Shown here: positions 24,480 to 34,300 of the stretch, one piece after another
Position numbering within the stretch: position 1 is the stretch's first letter
Layout: each line of letters starts with the position of its first letter
Assembly (NCBI GenBank): GCA_027886175.1
Contig: JAJNNQ010000004.1
Coordinates: forward strand, 16,287,501 to 16,351,500
Length of the DNA: 64,000 nucleotides
Reading direction: 5' to 3'
Origin: Phylloscopus collybita
Taxonomy: Eukaryota > Chordata > Aves > Passeriformes > Phylloscopidae
Made by a program: the position numbers and the translations under genes
Notes under the pieces: generated by a model
The model's database searches: none
The model's input: the letters and a program-made list of their open reading frames with translations, nothing else
What the model was told of the DNA's origin: nothing

Positions 24480-24915
24480 CCTTTCAGAGCTTAGCGCCGC
24501 CTGAGGGGACCCTGAGGGACGAGGGTGGGAACGTCACCTCAGAGCAGCCCAGGAAGACTCAGGGGGGTTTCGGGGATGGCTCCAAAGTGATTTTGGGTCA
24601 CTCTGCATCGATGTCAAGCGGTTTTTTTGGGGGGGAGGGTGTTTAAGAGCCCTCAGAGCTGACCAGAGCTGGAGCCGCCGTCAGCGCCCCCTAGCGGCGC
24701 AGCGGCACTGTGCGTGCACAAGCCGCTCCCACCACCAGCTGTGATTGGCTGAGCATCGCTGGCCACGCCCACACACAGACATTTGTGTTTCGTTGCGCCG
24801 GCCTGGCCACGCCTCCCGCTGCCATGGTAACGGCAGAAGGGACGCGCCGGTGCCTGAGCCTCTGAAAAGGATAAGGGGGACCTGTTAAAGCGGCAATGGT
24901 GGCGGTGCGGCCCAC
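24480..24915. promoter_or_regulatory. GC-rich island, candidate bidirectional promoter
   Basis: Between the two inverted arrays lies about 430 bp of non-repetitive, CpG-containing DNA. Sites read directly are a CTCF-like gcgccccctagcggc (24684-24698), an inverted CCAAT box gtgattggct (24741-24750), KLF/SP-type ccacgccc (24763-24770) and ccacgcctc (about 24807-24815), and an RFX X-box-like gctgccatggtaacgg (24818-24833). A gtttaagagccctcag TATA-like block is at 24641-24656. An ATG in good context is at 24896, but the frame runs straight into the repeat and no gene can be assigned. Confidence 0.55.
24818..24833 (-). promoter_or_regulatory. RFX X-box-like motif
   Basis: The reverse complement, ccgttaccatggcagc, differs by one base from the palindromic GTTACCATGGCAAC form of the RFX binding site. 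RFX sites of this kind mark promoters of ciliary and some other genes. The target gene is not known here. Confidence 0.45.
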
Positions 24916-24935
24916 AAAAGAGTTTGGGGGCTTTG

Positions 24936-26634
24936 GGGGACCCCCGGGACCCCCAAAACCATCTGAGGACCTCTCAACACCTCTGAGACCCCCAGGGACC
25001 CCCCCCCCCCCCCAAAGTCTTCAAACTCCCCAAAAGAGACCCAAAAATCCCTCTGGGGTGCCCCAAAAATCCCCTCAAGCCCAAACTCCTCCCCCCCCCA
25101 AATCCTCTGGGATCTCCCCAAAAACCCTGACCCCAACAGGGACCCCAAAATCCCCTGGAGACCCCCAAAATCCCTCCAAAAGGGACTCCTGGATTCCCAG
25201 ATCTTCTGGGATGCGCCACATCCTCCAACTCCCAAAAGAGACCCCAAAACCCCCGTGGGACTCCCTAAAATCCCGCCAAGTCCAAAAGATCCCCCCAAAA
25301 TCCACTTGAGGATTCAAAAAAATTCTCTGGGACCCCTGAGAAAATCCCCACAAGCCCCATAAGAAGCCTCCAACTTTTGGGGATCCCCCAAACCCCTCTG
25401 GGATCCACCCGGGACCCCCCAAAATCTTTCTGGGACCGCTCAAATCCCTCTGGGATCCCCAACCCCTCTCCAAATCCCCTAAAATTCCCCCAGACCCCCC
25501 CCCCCCCCCCCATCTCCCCAACTCCATTCAGGAGCCCCAAATTCCCTCAAAACTGTCCCAGGATCCACCAAAATCCCTCCCAAATCACCCAAAATCTCTC
25601 AATTCCTCCCAACCTCCCCCAAATCCCTCCACCCCCCCTACCCCTTCTAAGACCTTCCTAAACCCCCCAGGACCACCCCCCCCCCAACCTCCCCAAATCC
25701 CTCCAATCCACTGAAATCCTTTCCAAAATCCCCCTAAGATCCCCTCAAATCTCTCCAGGACCTGCCAAGTTCTCCCACAAATCCCCCAAAATCCCTCAAT
25801 TCCCCCCCAAAATCCCCTCAACCCCTTTCAGGATGCCCCAAATTTCCCCTCCAGGCACTCCAAATTCCACCCCCCCAACTCCATTCAAGACCCCCTCAAA
25901 ATCTCATTAAATGCCCTCAAGTCTTCCCAAACACCCCCAAATCCTTTCTAAATCCCCCCAATATCCTCCCAGGACCCCTCAAATTCTCCCCAACTCCAAC
26001 CAGGACCCCCCCAAAATTCCCCCAAATTCCTCCAGGATGCCCCAAAATCCCCTCTCCGACCTCCCCAAATCACCCCAAATCCTTCCAAACACCCCCACAC
26101 CCCAAAATACTCGAGGACCCCCCTAATCCCCCCATAATCCACTCAGGATCCCCCAAAATTCTCCTCACCCCTAAAAGAACCCCCCAAACCTCTCTGTGAT
26201 GCCCTGGGGATCCCCCAAAATCTCTCTGGGTCCCCCAAGCCCCTCTCCCAAACCCCAAAATCCCTTAAAATTCCCCCAGATCCCCCTCAAATCTCCCCAA
26301 CTCCATTCAGGAGCCCTAAATTCCCCCCAGACTTCCCCAGGACCCACTAAAGCCCCTCCCAAATCCCCCAATATTTCTCAAATCCCCCAAATGTCCCCAA
26401 AATGCCTTGAAGTCCCCCAAATCCTTCTCAGACCCCTGTAAACCCCCCAGGACCCCCCAAAAGTTCCCCAAATCCCCTAAATCCACCAAAATCCCCCAAA
26501 CTCAAAACCCCTCTAGGACCCCCAAATTTCTCCCAAAGATCCCACGAATATGCCAGAATCTCTCAATTTCCCACCCCCCCCCCGCCCCCCAAATCCCCTC
26601 AACCCCCTTAAGGATCACCCAAATTTCCCCCAGG
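24936..26634 (-). repeat. inverted G-rich tandem array B (C-rich on plus)
   Basis: About 1.7 kb of ccccaaaatccc-type repeats, the reverse complement of array A. The higher-order block is present in inverted form as ccaactccattcagg (near 25520 and 26300, with variants near 25880 and 25990), matching cctgaatggagttgg of array A. The two arrays are therefore inverted copies of one repeat family around the island at 24480-24915. Array B stops at the target duplication of the LTR at 26640. Confidence 0.95.
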
Positions 26635-26639
26635 GCCGC

Positions 26640-27407
26640 TGTCTTGGTTTGGAAAGACAGGTTTCTGCCAGGGAAAGCTGGGGTTTCCCCTAGAATAGAG
26701 AATGCCAACCCCTCACCCCCGCCAAATTATAATTTTACAATCAAGGGCTCTCAGGCAAAGATGTTGGGGATAGGAATAACAATTCTTTACTAGGAAATAT
26801 TAACAATACAAATGTAATAGGAAACAAAACCACCCAACCAAACAAGCAAACAAACAAATAAACAACAATTTTGGAAAACCCTGACAGAGTCAGAGCTGCA
26901 AACTGACACCCTGTGATTCAGGGTGTTGAAAGCAGTCCGAAAGTGAGTCCTCCTGGAGTGGCAGATGTGGTTCTGTTGGAGTAGAGATGATTCTGTAGAA
27001 AAACGGGTCCAGGGGTGGTGAGGAGGGGGTCTGGGGATGGTGAGGAGGGGGTCCGGTGATGTGAGGTGCAGTCTGGTGTTGGTGAGATGAGGTCCAGTTT
27101 TCCTCCCAGGAAATCGGGCGAAAAACTACCCCTCTCGTGTCTGTGAGTCTCGGTTTATGCAGACAGCAAAACTGCCTGCTCCCCCCACTGCCAGGGGATG
27201 TGATCTATCTCACAATAGGATGATGGAAATGCAGATGCACCGCTCTTGGAGGGGAGGCACAGGCTGGGAAGGTGCTAATGGCCTATTGCTCAAAGGCATC
27301 AGGCCTCTCCCCCCTTGAGTTACCAGAGACAAAGAAAAGCATCTCCCTAACTGCTTTAAAACAGATGAAAATAGAATATACAAACCCTGGCTCCACAACC
27401 CAGGACA
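26640..27407 (-). mobile_element. solo ERV LTR with 5-bp TSD GCCGC
   Basis: Starts tgtcttggtttgg and ends ccacaacccaggaca. It is flanked by GCCGC at 26635-26639 and 27408-27412. At about 768 bp it is the same family as 14629-15376, differing by scattered substitutions and a short extra block of ggtgaggaggggg-type repeats near 27015-27060. It inserted into the edge of array B. Orientation is inferred from its relative. Confidence 0.9.
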
Positions 27408-27412
27408 GCCGC

Positions 27413-27605
27413 CCAAAATGCCCCTTGGGCCCAAGGAGGGCGCGGTGGCTCCAGAGGCCTCCCCTGGGCCCCAAGGGATGGGCTCCACCTGCCGCTGGGC
27501 CTGCCTTATCGGCGCCCGCAGCCTACCCACACCGGCACTGAGGCACTGCCTTGATTGCAAACCTTCGGCTCATCAAAGGGCCGTGGCTTAGCACAACCTT
27601 TGCTA
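27413..27605. other. short unique GC-rich segment between arrays
   Basis: About 190 bp of non-repetitive GC-rich DNA in which the strand skew changes from C-rich (left) to G-rich (right). It ends with ctttgctaag/gtgaaa, which could be a plus-strand splice donor. Both strands are partly open, but no protein family is recognised. Confidence 0.45.
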
Positions 27606-28440
27606 AGGTGAAATTTGGGAGAATTCTGGGGGACGAGCATTTTTAGGTGCTTGGGGGGAGATTCTGGGGGATTTCTGGGGGTGGGGGAAGAGGAAATTTG
27701 AAGGGTTTTGGGGAAAAATGTGGGGATTTTAGGAGAATTTTTAGGGGGACTCATGAGTGGGGGAGGGAGATTTGGGAAGGGCCCTGGAAACCCTGGGAGA
27801 TTTGGGACAAATTTTGGGGATTTTGTGAGAACTTTTAGGCAGTCTCATGGGTAGGGAGGGGAATTTGGGGGGGGGGGGGGGGGGTTGGGATTTTTTTTTT
27901 TTTTTTTTTCTATTAATTGGGAGATCCTGGAAAATTTTGGGGGATTTTAGTGGGTCCTGGTGGTGGGGGAGGAGAAATTTGAGGAATTTTGGGAGAATTT
28001 TGAGGAATGAGCATTTTTAGGGGTTTGGAAGGAGAATTTGGGGGTTCCTGGGGGTGGGCAAGGGGAAATTTGGTGGATTTGGGGGGAAATTTTAGGGGGG
28101 TCTCATGGTTGGGGGAAGGGAATTGGCGGGGGGGGCTGGAAATTTTGGGAGATTTTGGGGAATCTGCAGGAAATTTGGAGGGATTTGGGGAGAATTTTTA
28201 GAGGGTGTAATGGGTGGGGGAGGGGAAATTTGGGTTATTTGAGGAAATGGAGATTTTTAGGGATTTTGGGGGTGATATTAGTGGGTCCTGGTGGTGGGTG
28301 AGGAGAAATTTGGAGGATTTGTGAGATTGGGGGGGGATTTTGGGGGTCCTGGGTTCTTTTTTGGGATATTTCAGGGATATTTTGGGCATATTTTAGGAAT
28401 ATTTTGGGAATATTTCAAAAATATTTGGGAGATATTTTTG
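27606..28440 (+). repeat. G-rich tandem array C
   Basis: Repeats of the gggggaggggaaatttgg and tttggggattttggg kind, related to array A but with a different long unit (ggtggtgggg...gaaatttgg, near 27958 and 28290). It contains an 18-base G run (27867-27884) followed closely by a T run of about 19 bases (from 27891). Confidence 0.9.
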
Positions 28441-28757
28441 GGATAGTTTGACAACAGTTTGGGATATTTGGGAATAGTTTGGGAATGTTCTTGGGGGTAT
28501 TTTGGGGACATTTTGAGGAGATTCTGGAAATATTTTGGGAACATTTTGGAAACATTTTAGAAACATTTTAGAAACATTCCCTGAATATTTTCGGGGAAAT
28601 TATTCCAGGAATATTTGGGAGATATTATGATGAAATTTTTGGCATATTTCAGGGACATTTTGTAAATATTTTGGGAACATCCCAGGAATATTTCAGTAAC
28701 CTTTTGGGAATATTCTTGGGGATACTTTGAGAAGATTTTGGGACTATTTCAGGGACA
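28441..28757 (+). repeat. AT-rich decaying tail of array C
   Basis: The repeat continues as ttttgggaatattttgggaa and ggaacattttagaaacattt units of about 10-12 bp. G runs shorten from four or more to two or three, as if the array had decayed or changed unit. Confidence 0.8.
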
Positions 28758-28965
28758 TGTCAGGAATCAGAGACGAGATCTTCTCCCAGCTGATTCCTAG
28801 GAGGGAATGAAGCCCCTTAGCAAAGCCTGAGGGTAATATACCCCTGTTTGGGCCCGCCTCTTGTTCCCAGAAGTCTCTTCTGGGAAAAGGGAGGAGGCAA
28901 TTCTCACCAGGTGTAAAAGCCCTCAGAGAAGCTGCAGCTGTTTATTCCTCTGACTTAAATTCAAG
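28758..28965 (+). promoter_or_regulatory. possible promoter and untranslated first exon
   Basis: Directly after the array lies unique sequence with a TATA-like gtgtaaaagccctcag (28911-28926) and, 30-50 bases on, a strong donor-like tcaag/gtgagtg at 28965/28966. This could be a transcription start and non-coding first exon. It might serve the adhesion GPCR gene 9.4 kb downstream or be part of an LTR beginning tgtcaggaatc. Neither is proven. Confidence 0.25.
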
Positions 28966-29459
28966 GTGAGTGAAGGGTTCTACACAGAAGAAAAGTTTTT
29001 AGGGGAATGATGATGCCTTCTTTTTTTTGTTACAACTGCTTTGAGCAAAAGGGAGGGGAAAAGTGGTAAAAAGTAAACCTTTGTGTTTCAGCAGCATAGC
29101 TAGATGAATTGGATAACTTTTTGTTAACTTGTGTAATGATTCCTTAGTGACTACTAAGTAGTACTCCATATGTGACAGAGTAGGGTGGAGAAGAATAGTA
29201 ATGATATGAATGATATAAGTCTCATTGGGACCTCTAATTAGGCCATCTGCATTTTAGGTAAAAATAAGAAAAAATAATAGATTCCCAGGCAGCGTTAAGG
29301 TTATGTACATGCTGGGCTTGCTCCAGTCTGAGATATTTGGGACCAGGGCATGTGTAGAAGTGCCCTGAAACACAGTTTTAAACCCTTAAAATGCTGCAAT
29401 AGGCAGAGCTTCTTTCAACTGAACCCCCAAAAATGAAGAAATAAGGCAATTACCTCCAC

Positions 29460-29845
29460 TTAAACTGATACAATGGGAAATAAAAAAATAAAAAAATTAA
29501 TTTAATCCCCTAAAATATTGGGAAAAGAGGGGTTTTCCCCCTTTAAATCTCTCCAGTGATGGAAAAAGGGGAATTTTCCCCTCAATTCAAATCCTTAAAA
29601 AGGAGGGACAGCTAAATTCCCTCTCAATTTAAGCCTTAGGATGATGAAATCCATTAAAAAAATTTAAACTAGAAAATAAGGGAAAATGGGGGTCCTCTAT
29701 CAATTAATACCCCTAACAGCATGGAAAAGGCAGATTTTCCTTCAACTGATATCTTTAAAATTGCAGGGGAAGCAGATTATTCTTCAATTTGAACACAGAC
29801 GGGAAATGAAGTTTTTCCCCTCAATTTAAACTCCTTTTCTCATAA
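29460..29845 (+). repeat. diverged tandem repeat, about 60-70 bp unit
   Basis: Phrases such as ttttcccctcaattcaaatc, ttccctctcaatttaagcc, attttccttcaactgatatc and ttttcccctcaatttaaact recur five or six times, each after an A-rich gggaaaa block. The copies are heavily diverged and no coding role is apparent. Confidence 0.7.
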
Positions 29846-31333
29846 TAACCCCTCTCTTTTCTGGGGGCACTGTGGAGGAACTGGGGGCTCTGGGGAAAAC
29901 TGACAAGGTAAAGGGGGAAAGTTGAAAGCGCCCCTTGGGACACCACCTGCTCAGGTGCTGCCCATTGGCACGAGGGCTTTTCCCTCAGCATTTTTTGAAG
30001 CCATGCTCTGTGCCCAGGTGCACCCGGCTGCTCCCCAGCCCATGCTTGATGTTGCAACTGTTGTTCCTGTAGGGACACTGGATATCTCCCTTGGCCCCTC
30101 CAGACTAGCAACTCCCTGTGTAGATGTGCCCAGGTAACCCTCTGAAACCAGCCTGTGGCAGGACCTGCCCCTCCTCGTCCTCACTGGTCACATCTGAGGC
30201 TGCTGCACCTTGGAGTGGGGGATTTTAGCCAGGTTTCTAGAATACTCACTGCAGGATTCAGTAACTCATGGTCAAAAAGATTTTCTCCTAGCTGTGAACT
30301 AAAAAAAAAAAAAAAAAAAATCAAAAAGTTGACTTTGTACTTAAACCAATTTGTAATCTAGGAGTTTGTGTGGACTAGCTGTCAACTCTCAGAAAATACT
30401 CCCTAGTATTTACATCTTTCAAGGTTGTTGAAAGAGAAGTTGAACTCTGCTACGTTTTCTTGCTTTTATGTAGTGAAGTAATCTAATATTTTACAATAAA
30501 GTAATCTGATATTTTATAATAAAATTTACTGGCTTTTGGTCTATGATCCATAAATAGTATTCGTTATAATTTTATGGTGCTATTTTCAGGTCAGTGTCCT
30601 GAGGGTAGTTCCAGCCATCCCTCAGCCTGCTGCCCTGTGCAACCAGGTCCCTGTGCTGTGCAGCTGTGCAAGGCACCTGATGCATCTGTTTTGAAGAAGA
30701 AGAGTGACAATTGTGTGTTGAAACTTAGTACCAGTTCCCTTTGCTGTTCAGTATTTTACACTGGCTTGTGTTTTTGGTTTTTTTTTTGAACAATAGCATT
30801 CTGATTGTTTCTAAATCAAAGGATATGTATTTGGGGCTTTAATTCTTTTTTAATGGCCCCTTATCTCAGGGGAGCTGTGCAGGGTAAGTCTGATGACTAG
30901 AGAGTGTGAATAGTATTTGCACAGCCTCTGTGTTTTCAGTGCTCATTTATTGACAAATAAAGTAAAAGCTGAGGAAATGCAAAAATAGTGCCATCATGGT
31001 GCACTTCTTAGGTCAGGTACCAAATTGAAATGTGCAGTGATTTGAAGATGGCTCAGCCCAACTTGAGCTAAACATCCTTTAATTAAGCTTTGCAGGATGG
31101 AGATATTCTGAAAAGGGAGCTTCTTAGTTAAAAATTATGTAAGAAGGTCTTGGAGCATGGTAGCCAGAAATGCCTGAAGGGTTCATAGAAACTGTAAGTA
31201 CCTGTTAAAGACACAGGTAAATGAGTCTTTTTGTTTTAGAATAAAAACAGCTGGTTAACAAACATCCTGAAAAGTCGGCCACCCACATTCTTCCTCCAAA
31301 GAATCACAGACTCTTAGCTCACGGACACTGAGA
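29846..31333. other. unassigned non-coding sequence
   Basis: No recognised gene. A run of about 20 A lies at 30301-30320. The GC-richer part at 29920-30190 opens frames on both strands without any domain. Confidence 0.35.
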
Positions 31334-31370
31334 CTCCCAAACCTCCTCACGGTATGAGGAGGTTTGGGAG
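31334..31370. repeat. perfect 16-bp hairpin, 5-base loop
   Basis: CTCCCAAACCTCCTCA (31334-31349) is followed by CGGTA and then by its exact reverse complement (31355-31370). Pairing does not extend beyond the stem, so it is shorter than a usual pre-miRNA. Function is unknown. Confidence 0.92.
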
Positions 31371-34300
31371 AGCTGAAAAGTCACCATAGCAGCCTCCTGG
31401 CAAAAGTCTTTGCTCATCCAATGTAAAGCAAAATTTATTTTTATCTGAATGGCCTTAGTGAGTCTGAACGTGTCCTGTTTGGCTCTCTTCATTTCATTTT
31501 ACTCCTCAGTCACAGTCTTTTCCTGCTCTAAGTCCTAAAGGCTTCCCATGAAAGTTTTGACTAAAAATGAATGCAGGTTGCTGGTTGTTTGATCATGGTC
31601 TACTTCTGAGTTTGAGATGCCCTCTCATGGCGTTCCAGACCCTTTGTAATCATCTCCAGTGAAGCTGATAAACAACTTGTGCTGAGTAATTGCAAGCATC
31701 GAAGTAAACTTAAAAACATGGAAACAGATAAAGGAAGATAGGGGAAATGGAAATCATTGAAGTCCTGTGCCGTCCCTGTTCAGAAGAAAGGCTCTCCATG
31801 CAAGAGTGTATGTGAATGATAGAAGCTATGAGAAGCTGTGCAACTATGTGGTGAGACGCAGTGCGTGCCAAGCAATTTCCATGGATGTGATCTGCCTGTA
31901 ATAGAAGGAGACCAGGACCCTGCTGGTTGAGGCTGGTGAATGGCAGGAGGGTGCTCGGCTGTGGCTACTTGTCTCTGAGAGGGTCTGTGTGGGTTCACAG
32001 GGGGAGGGCAAAGCAGGAGAGGAGCTCATGAGATATAAAGTAATTTGGCTAAGGGATGGTCTCAGTTTTTTGAGGAAAAACTTGAAGTCTAGGGTTTTTA
32101 AATGGGGATGACCAAGAGGAGGAGACAGATTTGTGAGCAATAAGGTGATGATGGATGAGTAGGTTATGTGGGAAAGCTGAAGAGAGGGGCACTTCTGTCT
32201 GGGGCCTAGAGTGCCTGGAGGAGCAGGATGCTGTGTATAGCAGCCTTGGGAGGTTCAGGCTTTCTCTGGTTCCTCTTACATCCCTCTCAGTTCCAGCAGG
32301 GGAAGCAAACTACTGGGAGCTGCTGACAAAACATTATAAGACCACACTCCTGCAGGAGACAGCTACCAGGCCTCCAGGGTCGATTTTGTCCCTCTGGAGC
32401 TAGCTCAAAAAATTCAGGAGTTGACATCTGGCTGGCCAAAGTGACAGGCACACGGAGATGGCCTTCTAGGTGGCCACTCTCTCCAAGACCTCACTCATGA
32501 AGTCTGCCTCAGCAGCAAGCAATAATTAGCATTCTTTGAACTTGGCAATGACTAATTAATACCTTGCAGGAGGGAAGAAAGATATTGGTGTTGATCTTTA
32601 CACTGCAGTGTTATGTACTACAAATAGAGACTAGATAGCTGTTGTGGGGAATTTTCAGCTAGTGTTTTTTAGTGCAGTCACTTTTGAAACAGAAAGGAGG
32701 GGAACTCTTCAGTTGTTTCTTTCTAATTTGTGTTTTACAATGCACCAGTTTCTGGACTTTGCTCTGGACAAAACCCGTATGACCCTGTGACATACTGCAG
32801 GCTGGGAGTGTAATGATTTGTTTCTTAAATATTATTGCAAAAGTCAACAAATCAGTTTTAGAGTAATAAAAGAGAAGGTTGGGAGCAGAGATTTGTTAAC
32901 ACAGAATATTTTCCAGGATCTAAGAAATGTGGTTTCAGAAAGAAATAACTTGTTCTTTGTTTCCTGACCCCTGAAAACATTGCAATGTCCCACTTGATTT
33001 TCTCTTCAAATCTCCTTCACTGGTCTTTTGACATCTGACAGAAGAAACAGTGTGGAGCAAAAATCTACCTGAATTTCTGTGCTACACAGGGAGGTGAGAT
33101 TTTAAGCAGAGCCTTTAAATAACTATGGTGTTTTTAGAAGAAAGTATGACAATATATGGGAAGTCTTATTTAGGTGCCACAGGCTGGGAGAATAATGTTT
33201 TATTCCTTAAATGTTACTACAGAAGTCAGCGAAAAATTGCTGGAGTAACAGCTGGAGAAAGCTAGGAGAAGAGATTTGTTGTCACAGCAGTAAATGGAAA
33301 ACTGGATAACATCTCCTAACCCTGTAAGTTTTGTAAGGTGCAATTTTAAAAGGAAATGGAGAGAGTTGTTATTAGCTCAGAGGTTTTTATAATTTTCTAG
33401 TGTTCATTTTACATCCCTGAACACAAAGGGACAGCTTCCATTTTGCCAGTGGACAGGATGCTGTAACCCTTTGTGGGGAGCCCCAGGCAAGGGCTGCCTC
33501 TGATGTGTGAAGCCAGGTGACTCCAGCGAGTGGAGCTTGGCCACCTTAGACTGAGGATCTAGTTCATCTCTCACAGTCATTTTATGTTACTCATTGAAGA
33601 TTTCATCCCATGTGGTCCTAAACCAAGATTAAGTCCTTCCTTTGGTGCCTGGTGAAGTGAGTAGAGGAAGTAGAGTGGCACAGGGGAGTTGCTGGTGCAG
33701 GGACTGAGTCTGGGGCTCTTGGGCATCAAGGCTGCCCGTCCACTCTGATGCTCTGGTTTAACTCTAGTCATTTTGGCAGAGACTTTAATCAAACTGAAGC
33801 ACAAAACAGAATGAAGTCCTTCCAGTTTAGACTGGTGTATTTGGATTTTAAGTGTTCAGCATATGCTTACACCCTGGAACTAGCCCTTTCTCAATTATAA
33901 GCATGTTTCCAGGGCTTACACTGATGAAAATTTGCTTGTAGACAGAGTCCAGGGTGAGAACAAATACTTTTACTGGCTGTGCTGTCCATGAGCAGCTTTG
34001 TGTCCTTTTTCTCCCTGTGCTCTTTGGCCTGTCTGCTGCTGTTGTGGTTTACCATCTTACCAGAGTCTGTAGGATATAACTGTGGGTCAGCACACCCAGC
34101 ATAGATGCACTGGCAGGGCTTTCTATTCTTGTTTTCCCTGTGTTTTTAGGAACTTCACCACTTTGTCAAAGCAGATTGGAAGTTGCTAACAAGTTTACAG
34201 AGTTGTGACAGATGAACAAGATGTGTTCAGTGTCATTGTATAAACTTCATCTCTTTTAGAAACCGTCAGAATCCGGAGGGTTTGTGTAGCTGTGACCTTT

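Noticed and set aside
24691..24915. Minus-strand open frame with an ATG in excellent context (MAAGGVARPAQRN)
   Set aside because: The ATG lies inside the RFX X-box-like palindrome, the frame has no recognised domain, and no splice donor was found. The motif explains the context.
22659..28389. Many long open frames rich in Pro, Gly and Trp across the arrays
   Set aside because: They follow the ccccaaaatccc/ggggattttggg repeats in several frames at once and on both strands. They are repeat by-products, not proteins.
31334..31370. pre-miRNA
   Set aside because: The stem is only 16 bp and pairing does not extend into the flanks, so it is too short for a normal miRNA precursor.
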